Shown piece after piece: positions 36,620-46,576 of a stretch of DNA of 64,000 nt. The stretch comes from Pasteurellaceae bacterium 15-036681. GTDB lineage: Bacteria; Pseudomonadota; Gammaproteobacteria; Enterobacterales; Pasteurellaceae. Made by a program: the position numbers and the translations under genes. The stretch lies in contig MQVI01000004.1 of assembly GCA_002002485.1 (NCBI GenBank), forward strand, positions 24,295-88,294, in the 5' to 3' direction. The notes beneath the pieces were generated by a model. It had not been told where the DNA came from. It saw nothing but the letters and a program-made list of their open reading frames with translations, and searched no databases. Each line of letters starts with the position of its first letter. Within the stretch, counting starts at the first letter, position 1.

Positions 36620-37414
36620 CTAGCGAGCCACATTCTGTTCTAATTGTTTAAAATATTTAACTGTTTTAACCTTTAATTCTTGTGTTGCTGGTTCATCACA
36701 CACAATCACAGCACGACGATGCAATTGCAATGCAGTAATAGTCCACAAATGGTTCACGCTACCTTCAACACAGGCTTGAAGCGCTTGCGCTTTATTGTGC
36801 CCTGTAACAAGAATTAAAACTTCTTCTGCATCTAATAAAGTGCCAACCCCCACAGTTAACGCAAATTTCGGTACTTGATTCACGTCATTATTAAAGAAAC
36901 GAGAATTTGCAATGAGAGTATCTTCTGTAAGCGTTTTAATGCGAGTACGAGAACCTAGAGACGAAGCTGGTTCATTGAAGGCGATGTGTCCATCAACGCC
37001 TACTCCGCCCATAAACAGATGAATTTTGCCATAAGAACGGATTTTTTCTTCATAACGTTCACATTCTGCATCAACATCTTCCGCCATACCATTTAAAAGA
37101 TTAATATTTTGTGGCTGAATATCAACATGATTAAAGAAATTTTCATGCATAAATGTATGATAGCTTTCTGGATGTTCCTTAGGTAAGCCAACATATTCAT
37201 CCATATTAAAAGTGACTACATTTTTAAAGCTCACTTCGCCTGCATTGTATAATTTGATTAATTCTTTGTAGGTTTTCTGAGGAGTTCCACCTGTCGGTAA
37301 ACCCAGCACAAATGGTTTATCTACTGTTGGTTGAAACGCATTAATTTTATCAACAATATAACGAGCTGCCCATTGGCTAACTTGATCTGCACAATCTAAA
37401 GGAACTAAACGCAT
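36620..37414 (-). CDS. nagB: Glucosamine-6-phosphate deaminase
   Basis: Converts GlcN-6-P to fructose-6-P and ammonia. 264 residues. [10 protein letters not shown] contains the base Asp72-equivalent, and [13 protein letters not shown] has the ring-opening histidine. First gene of nagBA, with a CRP site and a TATAAT box upstream. Confidence 0.96.
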   Translation of the reverse strand: MRLVPLDCADQVSQWAARYIVDKINAFQPTVDKPFVLGLPTGGTPQKTYKELIKLYNAGEVSFKNVVTFNMDEYVGLPKEHPESYHTFMHENFFNHVDIQPQNINLLNGMAEDVDAECERYEEKIRSYGKIHLFMGGVGVDGHIAFNEPASSLGSRTRIKTLTEDTLIANSRFFNNDVNQVPKFALTVGVGTLLDAEEVLILVTGHNKAQALQACVEGSVNHLWTITALQLHRRAVIVCDEPATQELKVKTVKYFKQLEQNVAR

Positions 37415-37471
37415 ACTTGTCTCCTATCAAAATATAAAATAGTTAAAATGAAATAAAACTTCAATTTTTAA

Positions 37472-37535
37472 ATTATAAGATAAAAAATGCTTCATTGCAT
37501 GGAATAGTTGGCAAAATTTGAACAAGATCACATTT
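37472..37535 (-). promoter_or_regulatory. nagB promoter with CRP site (37514-37535)
   Basis: The site matches the classical CRP consensus at 19 of 22 positions, with a perfect TCACATTT arm on the plus strand and TGTGATC on the minus strand. A perfect TATAAT (minus, 37477-37472) places the start near 37465, so CRP sits at about -60, a class I position. It has T at position 3 of the half-site, so it is a CRP-N, not a CRP-S, site. Confidence 0.8.
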
Positions 37536-37543
37536 TTAGTCAA

Positions 37544-38137
37544 TTAATTGACAACCCTAATCAATCTACTCATCACCTGCCCTGCGGTTTTCTCTTTTAG
37601 AACTACCCAATTTTCTGGCAATTCTAAGGCTGGGTGTGTTTTTTCAGTTTCAACATAAATCAGTGCATTGGGTGATAACCAATTATTTTCTGCCAAGTGA
37701 GCAAGTACTTTTGGCACAAAACCCATATTAAAAGGCGGATCAACAAACACAATATCAAAGGGTTCTCCGCTATTTTTTTGCGATAAATATTGCAAAGTAT
37801 CCGTATGAATCACAGTACCATTTTGTGTTTTTAAACTCACTAAGTTCTTGTTAAGTTGATTAGACGCATCTGCAAATTTTTCTAAAAAAGTCACCGCTTG
37901 CGCTTGGCGAGATAAGGATTCAATTCCAAGTGAGCCACTGCCTGCAAAGCAATCCAAACAGCGCGAGCCTGCAATATCCATCATAAGCCAATTAAATAGA
38001 GTCTCTTTAACGCGGTCTGTGGTTGGGCGTAGGCCTTCGGCATTAAGTACTGGTAATTTACGTCCGCGCCATAATCCTGCGATCACACGCACTTCGCCCA
38101 TTGCACGATTTTGTTGAGAATTTCGAGTTTTTTTCAT
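37544..38137 (-). CDS. rsmD: 16S rRNA m2G966 methyltransferase
   Basis: 197 residues. Rossmann methyltransferase with RPTTDRVKETLFNWL, LDCFAGSGSLGIE (SAM loop) and the catalytic DPPFNMG motif (type IV, NPPF/DPPF class). Divergent from ftsY, as in E. coli. ATG at 38137. Confidence 0.95.
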   Translation of the reverse strand: MKKTRNSQQNRAMGEVRVIAGLWRGRKLPVLNAEGLRPTTDRVKETLFNWLMMDIAGSRCLDCFAGSGSLGIESLSRQAQAVTFLEKFADASNQLNKNLVSLKTQNGTVIHTDTLQYLSQKNSGEPFDIVFVDPPFNMGFVPKVLAHLAENNWLSPNALIYVETEKTHPALELPENWVVLKEKTAGQVMSRLIRVVN

Positions 38138-38237
38138 AGTGGTACAGCCAAAAAAGTAATAAAAAATGATAGACTATCGCATAAGTGTATTCCATTTTAG
38201 CCCAAAATGGATTTTTTAATTTAAGAGAGAATGCAAA

Positions 38238-39770
38238 ATGTCAGAAGAAAAGAAGAAAAAAGGTTTTTGGTCTTGGTTAGGATTTGGTAAAAAAGAAGAA
38301 GAAAAACAAGAGATTAAGCAAGAGTCAGAGCAACCAGAAAATATTTCTCCTGTTGAAAGCGAAGTAGAAAAACAAGCGGTTGATTTGGAACAAAATGTTG
38401 CAAATGATGAGATTACAACCTCTGAATCTGTTGAAGAACCTGCTCAACAGATAGAAGAAATCGTTGAGGCTATTGTAGAACCTGAAACTGTTGAAGAAAT
38501 TGTTGAAGCTGTTGCAGAGCCTGAAACAGTTGAAGAAATTGTTGAAGCTGTTGCAGAGCCTGAAACAGTTGAAGAAATTGTTAAAGCTGTTGCAGAGCCT
38601 GAAACAGTTGAAGAAATCGTTGAGACTATTGCAGAGTCTGAACCTGTTGAAAAAGTCGTTGAGACTGTTGCAGAGCCTGAAACAATTGAAGAAATTGTTG
38701 AAGCTGTTGCAGAACCTGAACCTGTTGAAGAAATTGTTGAAGTTGTTGAAGAACCTGAACCTGTTGAAGAAATTGTTGAAGTTGTTGAAGAACCCGAACC
38801 AGTTGAAGAATCAGCACCGGATCAATACCAAGAGAAACCGAGTGAAGGTGGCTTTTTCAGTCGTTTAATCAAAGGGTTAATTAAAACTAAACAAAATATC
38901 GGCTCTGGCTTCCGTAGCTTATTTAGTGGTAAAAAAATTGATGATGAGCTATTTGAAGAGTTAGAAGAGCAACTTCTTATTGCTGATCTTGGTATGCCAA
39001 CCACAACCAAAATCATCAATAACTTAACTCAACATGCAACTAAGAAACAATTAAAAGATGCGGAACTGCTCTACCAACAATTAAAAGTGGAGTTAGCAGA
39101 TGTACTAAAACCTGTCGCACAGCCATTAGTGATCGAAGAGAAGAAACCTTATGTGATCTTAATGGTAGGAGTCAATGGCGTAGGTAAAACAACCACAATC
39201 GGTAAGTTAGCACGCAAATTCCAAGCGGAAGGTAAATCAGTAATGTTAGCTGCAGGTGATACTTTCCGAGCAGCAGCAGTTGAGCAACTTGAAGTATGGG
39301 GCCAGCGCAATAATATTCCTGTTGTAGCACAAAGCACAGGTTCAGATTCAGCATCGGTAATTTTCGATGCTATGCAATCTGCAGCGGCAAAAGGCATTGA
39401 TGTTTTAATCGCAGATACCGCAGGTCGCTTGCAAAATAAAAATAACTTGATGGACGAGCTGAAAAAAATCGTACGAGTAATGAAAAAATACGATGAAACG
39501 GCACCACACGAAATTATGCTCACCCTAGATGCAGGTACTGGTCAAAACGCAATTAGCCAAGCTAAATTATTTAACGAAGCCGTTGGTTTAACAGGTATTA
39601 CGCTGACTAAATTAGACGGTACGGCAAAAGGCGGTGTGATCTTCGCCATTGCAGATCAATTTAATATTCCTATCCGCTATATCGGGGTAGGCGAAAAAAT
39701 TGAAGATCTCCGTCCATTCGATGCAGACGAATTTATTGAAGCATTATTTACCCATGAGGATGAGAAATAA
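38238..39770 (+). CDS. ftsY: Signal recognition particle receptor FtsY
   Basis: GTPase that docks SRP-ribosome complexes at the membrane. 510 residues: a short amphipathic start (KKKGFWSWLGFGKKEE), a long acidic A region that contains nine 13-residue repeats (72-188), the N domain, then the G domain with GVNGVGKTTTIGKLA, DTAGRLQNK and TKLDGTAKGG. The stop overlaps the ftsE start (TAATG). The A region is longer and more regular than usual. Confidence 0.97.
   Translation: MSEEKKKKGFWSWLGFGKKEEEKQEIKQESEQPENISPVESEVEKQAVDLEQNVANDEITTSESVEEPAQQIEEIVEAIVEPETVEEIVEAVAEPETVEEIVEAVAEPETVEEIVKAVAEPETVEEIVETIAESEPVEKVVETVAEPETIEEIVEAVAEPEPVEEIVEVVEEPEPVEEIVEVVEEPEPVEESAPDQYQEKPSEGGFFSRLIKGLIKTKQNIGSGFRSLFSGKKIDDELFEELEEQLLIADLGMPTTTKIINNLTQHATKKQLKDAELLYQQLKVELADVLKPVAQPLVIEEKKPYVILMVGVNGVGKTTTIGKLARKFQAEGKSVMLAAGDTFRAAAVEQLEVWGQRNNIPVVAQSTGSDSASVIFDAMQSAAAKGIDVLIADTAGRLQNKNNLMDELKKIVRVMKKYDETAPHEIMLTLDAGTGQNAISQAKLFNEAVGLTGITLTKLDGTAKGGVIFAIADQFNIPIRYIGVGEKIEDLRPFDADEFIEALFTHEDEK
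38451..38801 (+). repeat. In-frame 39-bp tandem repeat in ftsY
   Basis: Nine copies of a 39-base unit coding VEEIVEAVAEPET or a close variant. Several units are identical or nearly so at DNA level (for example 38490-38606), so copy number could change without breaking the frame. It forms a continuous acidic stretch, probably helical. Confidence 0.9.
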
Positions 39771-40426
39771 TGATTAAATTTACTAATGTAAGTAAAGCTT
39801 ATAAAGGCGGAGGAAGACCTGCCTTACAAGGTATTAGCTTCCACTTACCTAAAGGTGAAATGGCGTATATCACAGGCCATTCTGGTGCAGGAAAGACAAC
39901 GTTATTAAAGCTCATCATGGGTATTGAGCGTGCAAATGGTGGGCAAGTCATGTTTAATGGCCATGATATTACACGCCTTGCAGAACATGAACTGCCGTTT
40001 TTACGCCGCCAAATTGGTATGGTGCATCAAAACTACAGTCTACTAACAGATCATTCCATTCTTGATAATGTAGCACTACCACTAATTATTATGGGCGTTG
40101 CTCAAGATGTTGCAGAACGCGAAGCTCGTATAGCGCTTAGACGTGTAGGTTTGGAAAATAAAGCAAATTTCTTACCGCTTCATCTTTCTGGCGGTGAGCA
40201 ACAACGTGTGGATATTGCTCGTGCAATTATCCATCGTCCACAGCTTCTTTTAGCCGATGAGCCAACAGGTAACTTAGACGACAAACTTTCATTTGAAATT
40301 TTCCGCCTATTTGAGGAATTCAATAAAGCAGGGACAACAGTGCTAATCGCGACTCACGATACTCACATCATCACTCAGCGTCCTAAGCCTTGTTTGATTC
40401 TGGAAGAAGGCCATTTAAAGGAATAA
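39770..40426 (+). CDS. ftsE: Cell division ATP-binding protein FtsE
   Basis: ABC-type ATPase that works with FtsX to activate cell-wall hydrolases at the septum. 218 residues: Walker A GHSGAGKTTLLK, signature LSGGEQQRVDIARA, Walker B LLLADEPTGNLD. Second gene of ftsYEX. Confidence 0.97.
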   Translation: MIKFTNVSKAYKGGGRPALQGISFHLPKGEMAYITGHSGAGKTTLLKLIMGIERANGGQVMFNGHDITRLAEHELPFLRRQIGMVHQNYSLLTDHSILDNVALPLIIMGVAQDVAEREARIALRRVGLENKANFLPLHLSGGEQQRVDIARAIIHRPQLLLADEPTGNLDDKLSFEIFRLFEEFNKAGTTVLIATHDTHIITQRPKPCLILEEGHLKE

Positions 40427-40430
40427 TATT

Positions 40431-41348
40431 ATGTTCAATTCACAAACACGCTATATTTTACGTTCTGTTTGGTTAGACATACTAAAACGAAAGATCGGGG
40501 TATTGCTCACCGTTTTGGTCATTGCTGTATCTATCACAATTCCAACGGTCAGCTATTTATTATGGAAAAATACGACGCATGCTGCATCTGAGTTTTATCC
40601 AGATCCAGAGCTAACCGTATATTTGCATAAGAATTTAACAGAGCATGATATTGATCCTGTTGTAAGCCAAGTTCGCCAATTTGAATTAGAGAAAATTGAA
40701 AGTTCTCGCTATATCTCTCGTCAGCAAAGTTTAGATGAATTCCGTACTTGGGCAGGTTTTGGAGAGGCGCTTGATATTTTAGATGACAACCCTCTGCCTG
40801 CAGTGGTTACACTAAAGCCGAAAAAAGAGTTCAGTTCGCCAGAAGAGATGATCAGCTTACGCGATGGATTACAGAAGATTAAAGGTGTACAAGAAGTACG
40901 TTTGGATAATGGCTGGTTAGAAAAACTCTCTGCACTAAGTCAATTAATTGGCCGAATCGCTGTAACCTGTACTTTCCTAATGTTGTTTGCAGTGTTTTTA
41001 GTGATTAGTAGCAGTGTGCGTTCGGACGTATCTAATCGCCGCTCAACTATTGATGTTATGCAGTTGTTAGGCGCAACAGATTACTTTATTGCTCGACCAT
41101 TCATCTATATGGGGATGCTATATGGTCTGTTGGGAAGTGTTTTAGCAATCCTATTCAGCTTAATAACAATTAGCTATTTTACCGGCGTAGTACGTTATGT
41201 TGCGGACATGTTCACTGTTCAATTTGAATTAAATGGCTTTAATATCAGTGAGATTGTACTTATTATCACTGTGAGTGTCTTTTTAGGCTGGCTCTCTGCA
41301 AATATTGCAACGAATCGCTATATTCAAAAGATTGGCGCAAAATATTAA
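40431..41348 (+). CDS. ftsX: Cell division protein FtsX
   Basis: Inner-membrane partner of FtsE. 305 residues with four membrane segments: one near 28-48, then a large periplasmic domain (about 50-175), and three in the C-terminal part within a FtsX/MacB-like domain (LLGATDYFIARPFIYMG). Starts four bases after ftsE, with AAGGAAT as the ribosome site. Confidence 0.95.
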   Translation: MFNSQTRYILRSVWLDILKRKIGVLLTVLVIAVSITIPTVSYLLWKNTTHAASEFYPDPELTVYLHKNLTEHDIDPVVSQVRQFELEKIESSRYISRQQSLDEFRTWAGFGEALDILDDNPLPAVVTLKPKKEFSSPEEMISLRDGLQKIKGVQEVRLDNGWLEKLSALSQLIGRIAVTCTFLMLFAVFLVISSSVRSDVSNRRSTIDVMQLLGATDYFIARPFIYMGMLYGLLGSVLAILFSLITISYFTGVVRYVADMFTVQFELNGFNISEIVLIITVSVFLGWLSANIATNRYIQKIGAKY

Positions 41349-41368
41349 TAATCGCTCTAACAAAACAA

Positions 41369-41405
41369 ACAAGCGGTCAGATTCTTAAAAAATCTGACCG
41401 CTTTT
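41369..41405. terminator. Terminator made from two inverted uptake sequences
   Basis: AAGCGGTCAGATT / AATCTGACCGCTT stem, whose left arm begins with the uptake sequence ACAAGCGGT. It serves convergent ftsX and fklB. Paired uptake sequences as terminators are usual in this family. Confidence 0.88.
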
Positions 41406-41418
41406 ATTTGGATAAAAA

Positions 41419-42048
41419 TTAGATAATATCTAATAACTCAACTTCGAACACTAATGTGCTGAATGGAGGGATTGATGCACCTGCACCACGCTCGCCATAC
41501 GCAAGGTTGTGAGGAATGGTTAAACGCCATTTAGAACCAACTGGCATCATAGTTAAGGCTTCGATCCAACCTGCGATAACGCCATTTACTGGGAATTCCG
41601 CTGGTGTGCCACGTTGAACAGAGCTATCAAATACCGTACCGTCGATTAAAGAACCTGTGTAGTGTACACGTACTTTATCTGTTTTCGCAGGAATTTTACC
41701 TGTACCTTCAGTTAATACTTCGTATTGTAAACCGCTTTCAGTCTCTTTTACTGCTGCGTGTTTTTTGTTTTCTTCTAAGAATGCTTTGCCTTCTGCTGCT
41801 AATGCTTCGAATGCTTTCGCTTGTTCTGCTTCTGCACGCTCAGATAATTCTTGTAACGCTTTGCTTACTTCGTTTAATTCTAATGCTGGTGGGTTTTGGT
41901 TTAATACATCGAAAATACCTTTAACCACTGCTTCTGGCTCAACGTCTAAGCCTGAACCTAATAATTGTTGCCCGATTTGTAAACCAATACCGTATCCACC
42001 TTTTGCTTCAACACTTTCTAACTTTACTGATTCTAAATTTAAAGACAT
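41419..42048 (-). CDS. fklB: FKBP-type peptidyl-prolyl isomerase (FklB-like)
   Basis: 209 residues, no signal peptide, so cytoplasmic. The N-terminal helical dimerisation domain (1-95) is followed by the FKBP domain ([38 protein letters not shown]). This matches E. coli FklB (206) better than periplasmic FkpA. Confidence 0.9.
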   Translation of the reverse strand: MSLNLESVKLESVEAKGGYGIGLQIGQQLLGSGLDVEPEAVVKGIFDVLNQNPPALELNEVSKALQELSERAEAEQAKAFEALAAEGKAFLEENKKHAAVKETESGLQYEVLTEGTGKIPAKTDKVRVHYTGSLIDGTVFDSSVQRGTPAEFPVNGVIAGWIEALTMMPVGSKWRLTIPHNLAYGERGAGASIPPFSTLVFEVELLDII

Positions 42049-42182
42049 GATTTTTCCTTATTGATTGAATGACGGACAGGATATGGCGATGAATTTTAAG
42101 AATACAAGGGCAAACAAAAAATTTTTTATATTTTATAAAATTCTGTCATATTTATAGCAGAGACAACTAGCCTTATAACCCA

Positions 42183-42779
42183 TCATCTTCTAAACTTCTT
42201 CCAAACTTTATCCTCCTGCCCACGCCATAGGCGTTGGATATTATCATGATGGCGATAAATCAATAGACAACAGACTAATGCCACTGGAAAGGTCAATTCT
42301 GGCTTAAACCACCAAACATAAAAAGGCACTGCAAGAGCGGTAACAACAGCACTTAACGATGAATAGCCTGAAATCAAAAAGACTAAAATCCATGTACCAA
42401 CAGCTAAACCAGAAATTGCATATCCCATCGGCAATATTGCTCCTAACGCCGTAGCAACTCCTTTTCCACCACGAAATTTAAAGAAAATGGGAAAGACATG
42501 TCCTAGACAAGCTGATAAAGCAATAAATCCAATATAAGAAGGTGAAAGCGCCAGATAGAATCCAATAGAAACAGGTAATATCCCTTTTAAAACATCCGCA
42601 AATAGCACTCCAAGAGCAGAAAGTCTTCCACCAATGCGCAGAACATTTGTTGCTCCAGGGTTATGTGAACCATGTTCACGAGGATCAGGCAAACCAGCCA
42701 AGCGACAAAAAATTACAGCGCTCGAAATTGAGCCGAGCAAATATGCTCCAACAATCAATAAATAAGCGATAATGCTCAT
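42183..42779 (-). CDS. plsY: Acyl-phosphate:glycerol-3-phosphate acyltransferase
   Basis: Integral membrane enzyme for the first acylation in phospholipid synthesis. 198 residues. [14 protein letters not shown] and [14 protein letters not shown] are the cytoplasmic catalytic and phosphate-binding loops, and about five membrane segments are seen. Divergent from folB, as in E. coli. Confidence 0.95.
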   Translation of the reverse strand: MSIIAYLLIVGAYLLGSISSAVIFCRLAGLPDPREHGSHNPGATNVLRIGGRLSALGVLFADVLKGILPVSIGFYLALSPSYIGFIALSACLGHVFPIFFKFRGGKGVATALGAILPMGYAISGLAVGTWILVFLISGYSSLSAVVTALAVPFYVWWFKPELTFPVALVCCLLIYRHHDNIQRLWRGQEDKVWKKFRR

Positions 42780-42855
42780 AATTTCCCCTTAATTCTGCTA
42801 GTGAATATGGTATATTTTACCTCAACTTCATAAAATAAATACAAGGAAAGATCCG

Positions 42856-43215
42856 ATGACTGACAAAGTTTTTATACACGAGCTCACTGCTTTTGCCTCA
42901 ATTGGTGCTTACGATTGGGAGCATACTATCAAACAGCGCTTAGTTTTTAATATTGAAATGGCATGGGATTTTAGTCGAGCGGTAGAAAATGACGATGTTG
43001 AATATTGCTTAAACTATGCAGAAGTCTCACAAAAAATCCTCGATTTTGTTGAAAAAACGCCATTCAAACTAGTTGAGACCGTTGCCTATAAAGTCGCAGA
43101 TCTGCTGCAAAGCGAATATGATATTCAGTGGCTACACATTGAGTTACATAAGCCTAAAGCTGTAGCTCAAGCGACTAGTGTTGGTGTGGTAATAGAAAGA
43201 AGCTCTCGTAATTAA
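42856..43215 (+). CDS. folB: Dihydroneopterin aldolase
   Basis: Folate synthesis: cleaves 7,8-dihydroneopterin to the hydroxymethyl pterin. 119 residues. ELTAFASIGAYDWEHTIKQR holds the substrate-site residues, and NYAEVSQKILDFVEKTPFKLVET is the conserved core with the pterin-anchoring Glu. ATG follows AAGGAAAG. Confidence 0.94.
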   Translation: MTDKVFIHELTAFASIGAYDWEHTIKQRLVFNIEMAWDFSRAVENDDVEYCLNYAEVSQKILDFVEKTPFKLVETVAYKVADLLQSEYDIQWLHIELHKPKAVAQATSVGVVIERSSRN

Positions 43216-43236
43216 TAGGCGTGGCAGACAAAAAAT

Positions 43237-43271
43237 CAAGCGGTAAGATCTTTATCAAATCTTACCGCTTG
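43237..43271. terminator. Terminator between folB and dppA from paired uptake sequences
   Basis: CAAGCGGTAAGAT / ATCTTACCGCTTG, 13 perfect pairs around a 9-base loop. Both arms carry the uptake core AAGCGGT. Confidence 0.85.
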
Positions 43272-43294
43272 TTACATCTTAGATATGTATTAGA

Positions 43295-44890
43295 TTAGTT
43301 AGTTACTTTTGTTCCGTAGAAATATGAATAACCAAATGGGCTCTGTTTATAATCTTCAACTCGCTTACTTACAGGCGCAAAACCAATTGAGTGTGCAACG
43401 TTAATCCAAGGTGCTTGCTCTTTTAATAAAACTTGCGCTTGTTCATAAAGTTTTGCACGTTCACCCTTATCAGACAAACTCGTCGCTTTTGCTAATAATG
43501 CATCTAAATCAGCATTTTTAAAGCGAGCATAGTTACTATTACCGACGTTATCGCTACCGAATAGTGGTGATAAGAAGTTATCTGGGTCACCATTGTCACC
43601 AGACCAGCCGTAGGTTCCTGCCGTTAATTCGCCTGCTTTGGTGCGTTTGATATAGTCACCCCATTCATAAGTCACTAATTTTGATTTCACCCCAGCTTTT
43701 TCCCAGTCACTTTGAATTAATTCAGCCATACGACGAGGATTCGGGTTCGAAGCACGTACAACAGGCTGTACCCAAATTTCAGTTTCAAAGCCATTTTCAT
43801 AACCAGCTTCTTTTAATAATGCTTTCGCTTTTTCTGGGTTATATTCATAGTCCGTGATTTCATTGTTATAACCCCAGATTGTTGGCGGAAGTGGATTTTT
43901 AGCAACCACACCTGCACCACGGTAAACAGCATCAATGATCGCATTTTTATCCACAGCATAGTTTAATGCTTGACGCACTTTTACATTATCAAATGGTGCT
44001 TTTTCAGTGTTAAATGCAATGTAAGCAATATTTAAACCTTCTTGAGAAAGTAATTTGATCTTCGGATCTGTTTTCATACTTTCAAGATCTGCTGGATTAG
44101 GGAAATCGATCATGTCACATGAGCCTGCTTGTAGCTTCGCATAACGAGCGCTCGCATCTGGCACGATTTCAAAGATAAGACGATCAATATCTGCTTTACC
44201 ATTCCAGTAGTCTTTATTTGCAAAGAAACGGATACGTTGATCTAATTGGTAACCTGCAAAAGCAAATGGACCTGTACCAATTGGTGTAGTATCGATAACT
44301 TCTGGCTTACCTGCTGCTAGCATTTTATCAGCATATTCTGCTGAATAAATTGAAGTGAAATCCATTCCTAAGCTTGCTAAGAAGGTCGCATCTTGTTTGT
44401 TTAAAGTAAACTTAACCGTATGATCATCTACTTTTTCTACTGCTTTGATCAATGCAGGGAACTTCATTGCTTTGAAATACGGATAGGTCGCTTTCGATAC
44501 ATTGTGATACGGATGATTTGGATCTAATTGACGTTGGAATGAAAACACAACATCATCCGCAGTAAACTCACGGCTTGGAGTAAAGTCTTTATTTGAGTGG
44601 AATTTTACACCTTTACGTAAATTAAAAGTATAAGTTAAACCATCTTCGCTAATGGCCCAACTTTCTGCTAACGCTGGTTCAATATTTGTTGTACCACGAG
44701 TGAATTCAACTAAACGGTTATAAACTTGCTGAGAGCTCGCATTATAAGAAATACCATCCATCACGAGTGCAGGACTAAAGCCTGTTGGTGAACGACTTGT
44801 ACAGTTGATAAAGGTGGTATCTGCCGCCTGTGCAACCCCAGAGATTAATAATGCTGAAGAAATTAGAGAAAGTTTTAAATTGAATTTCAT
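43295..44890 (-). CDS. dppA: Periplasmic dipeptide-binding protein DppA
   Basis: 531 residues from the chosen ATG. It matches E. coli DppA along its length, for example NPYH-like DPNHPYHNVSKATYPYF, IGTGPFAF, GYNNEITDY and WTGDNGDPDNF-like WSGDNGDPDNFLSPLFG. The signal peptide LISSALLISGVAQA lacks a lipobox cysteine, unlike the heme-binding lipoprotein HbpA. I rejected an in-frame ATG at 44926 because GGAG lies seven bases before 44890. The Dpp permease genes are not next to it. It may also bind heme, as DppA relatives do. Confidence 0.85.
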   Translation of the reverse strand: MKFNLKLSLISSALLISGVAQAADTTFINCTSRSPTGFSPALVMDGISYNASSQQVYNRLVEFTRGTTNIEPALAESWAISEDGLTYTFNLRKGVKFHSNKDFTPSREFTADDVVFSFQRQLDPNHPYHNVSKATYPYFKAMKFPALIKAVEKVDDHTVKFTLNKQDATFLASLGMDFTSIYSAEYADKMLAAGKPEVIDTTPIGTGPFAFAGYQLDQRIRFFANKDYWNGKADIDRLIFEIVPDASARYAKLQAGSCDMIDFPNPADLESMKTDPKIKLLSQEGLNIAYIAFNTEKAPFDNVKVRQALNYAVDKNAIIDAVYRGAGVVAKNPLPPTIWGYNNEITDYEYNPEKAKALLKEAGYENGFETEIWVQPVVRASNPNPRRMAELIQSDWEKAGVKSKLVTYEWGDYIKRTKAGELTAGTYGWSGDNGDPDNFLSPLFGSDNVGNSNYARFKNADLDALLAKATSLSDKGERAKLYEQAQVLLKEQAPWINVAHSIGFAPVSKRVEDYKQSPFGYSYFYGTKVTN

Positions 44891-45058
44891 AGTAACTCCG
44901 TTGAGTTTGGAAAAATTACCATGCAAGATAACGATTCTTTAACAGAAGGTAAAGAAGTTTTTGTATGAGCTTATAACTAAAAGTTATATAGATAAGGAGC
45001 TACATTACAACCATGGGTAGTCAAATGATAGGCAAGAGTGCTCCCTACAATTTAAGAT

Positions 45059-45685
45059 TTAGCTGCCTCTATGTGTCGCTGCATAAGCTGCTGCACCACG
45101 CGCCAACATTCTAAGTTGCATAACAACACGTTCTTTCAAACTTTTACGCTCTTGGGCATTCATATCTAAAGCGTGCGAACCTGCAGTAAATACAATAGTT
45201 ACTAAACCTTCCGATTGAATATAAGCGATTTCACGGGTAATTTCTGGATTTTTCAACTGAATATATTCCGCAAGCTCTGCGACAAAATGTTGAATTTCAC
45301 GCGAGGCTGCGGTACGGAATGCCTGTGAAGTCCCTGAGCTTTCACGTAATAATAAACGGAACATATTCGGGCGATCTTCGATAAATTCAAAAAAGGTTTC
45401 TACCGAAATCACCACCACACTCCCCCCTTTTTCCAAACGCTTACGTGCTTGGCGCATTAGCTGGCGTAAAATCAATCCCGATTCATCGACCATCGCAAGC
45501 CCTAATTCATCCATATCTTTAAAATGGCGATAAAACGAAGTCGGTGCAATACCTGCCTCACGAGCCACTTCACGTAAACTTAAATTCGAAAAACTTTTAT
45601 CTGCGGTTAGTTGGTTAAAAGCTGCATCCACAAGAGCACGACGTGTTTTCTCTTTTTGAACCGCTCGAACACCTTGTACACTCAT
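45059..45685 (-). CDS. fabR: TetR-family repressor FabR
   Basis: Represses fabA and fabB in response to the unsaturated/saturated acyl balance. 208 residues. N-terminal TetR helix-turn-helix ([22 protein letters not shown]), C-terminal ligand domain with [19 protein letters not shown] typical of FabR. Its start overlaps the oxyR stop by one base (TAATG), so the two are co-transcribed, as in E. coli where fabR also follows oxyR. A matching operator lies before fabA at 23477. Confidence 0.94.
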   Translation of the reverse strand: MSVQGVRAVQKEKTRRALVDAAFNQLTADKSFSNLSLREVAREAGIAPTSFYRHFKDMDELGLAMVDESGLILRQLMRQARKRLEKGGSVVVISVETFFEFIEDRPNMFRLLLRESSGTSQAFRTAASREIQHFVAELAEYIQLKNPEITREIAYIQSEGLVTIVFTAGSHALDMNAQERKSLKERVVMQLRMLARGAAAYAATHRGS

Positions 45686-46572
45686 TACTGCTGTTCCATA
45701 ATTGTTTTGATCTCTTTCGCTAAACGCTCATAGCGTAAGCGTAATGGCGAACCTGGGCGGTAGATCAAACCGATCGAACGATATGGCTCTGGATCACTAA
45801 AATGAATATATTGAATATTCTCAATTTTGCTGATCTTAGTCGCTAATTCTGGCATAAATGCAATTCCCACATTTGCTGCTACCATATTACGCAACGTTTC
45901 AAGACTACTTGCTTTAAAGTGGTTGTTTTCTTTTGCACCAACAGATAAGCAATAATCCATAGTTTGTGTTTTTAAGCAGTGACCATCATCAAGCATCAGC
46001 ATTTCTTTATCACGTAAGCTTGATAAAGAAAGTTGCTGCTCATTTGCCCATTCATGTTGATCCGAAACCGCCAATAACATTTTCTCGTGGAAAATAGGCA
46101 CTTCGATAAATGGCTCACTCTCTTTAGTGAATGCAAGGATACCGCAGTCTAACTGCCCTGTTTCAAGCTGTTCCACAAGAGCTGCCGTTTGTAATTCATA
46201 AATATAAACTTCTAGATCTGCAAAAAGTTTCTTTAATTCAGGTAAAATGATAGGTGAAAGGTAAGGGCCCAAAGTTGGGATAATACCAATATGCATTGGT
46301 CCCGACATTTCCTTACCTTGATTACTTGCCATCTCCCGTAAAATTTTCACTTCTCGTAATACTACTTTGGCTTGATCAACAAGCATTAATCCCGATTGAG
46401 TAAATAGCACTTTGCGGCTAGTACGCTCAAGCAGAACAGTACCTAATTCGTCTTCTAATTTACGAATTTGACCGCTTAATGTTGGTTGACTCACATTACA
46501 AGCATCAGCCGCTTTACGGAAATGTTTATAGTCTGCTAAAGCAATAAGATATTCAAGATCTCTGATATTCAT
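45685..46572 (-). CDS. oxyR: Hydrogen peroxide sensor OxyR (LysR family)
   Basis: 295 residues from the ATG at 46572. This start gives MNIRDLEYL as in E. coli and puts the redox cysteines exactly at C199 and C208 (DDGHCL, MDYCLS). AGGA lies seven bases upstream, and an ATG nine bases earlier overlaps that site. LysR helix-turn-helix at about 18-37. Divergent from the hybrid peroxiredoxin gene, with a palindrome between that fits OxyR control. Confidence 0.96.
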   Translation of the reverse strand: MNIRDLEYLIALADYKHFRKAADACNVSQPTLSGQIRKLEDELGTVLLERTSRKVLFTQSGLMLVDQAKVVLREVKILREMASNQGKEMSGPMHIGIIPTLGPYLSPIILPELKKLFADLEVYIYELQTAALVEQLETGQLDCGILAFTKESEPFIEVPIFHEKMLLAVSDQHEWANEQQLSLSSLRDKEMLMLDDGHCLKTQTMDYCLSVGAKENNHFKASSLETLRNMVAANVGIAFMPELATKISKIENIQYIHFSDPEPYRSIGLIYRPGSPLRLRYERLAKEIKTIMEQQ

Positions 46573-46576
46573 ATTT

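Noticed and set aside
38143..38237. Uptake sequences as origin or attachment sites
   Set aside because: The scattered AAGCGGT motifs are explained by natural transformation bias; no flanking duplication or tRNA target was seen.
38491..38868. 125-codon frame of K/L/Q repeats within ftsY
   Set aside because: It is the +1 frame of the 39-bp tandem repeat in ftsY; composition is an artefact and no independent start signal is present.
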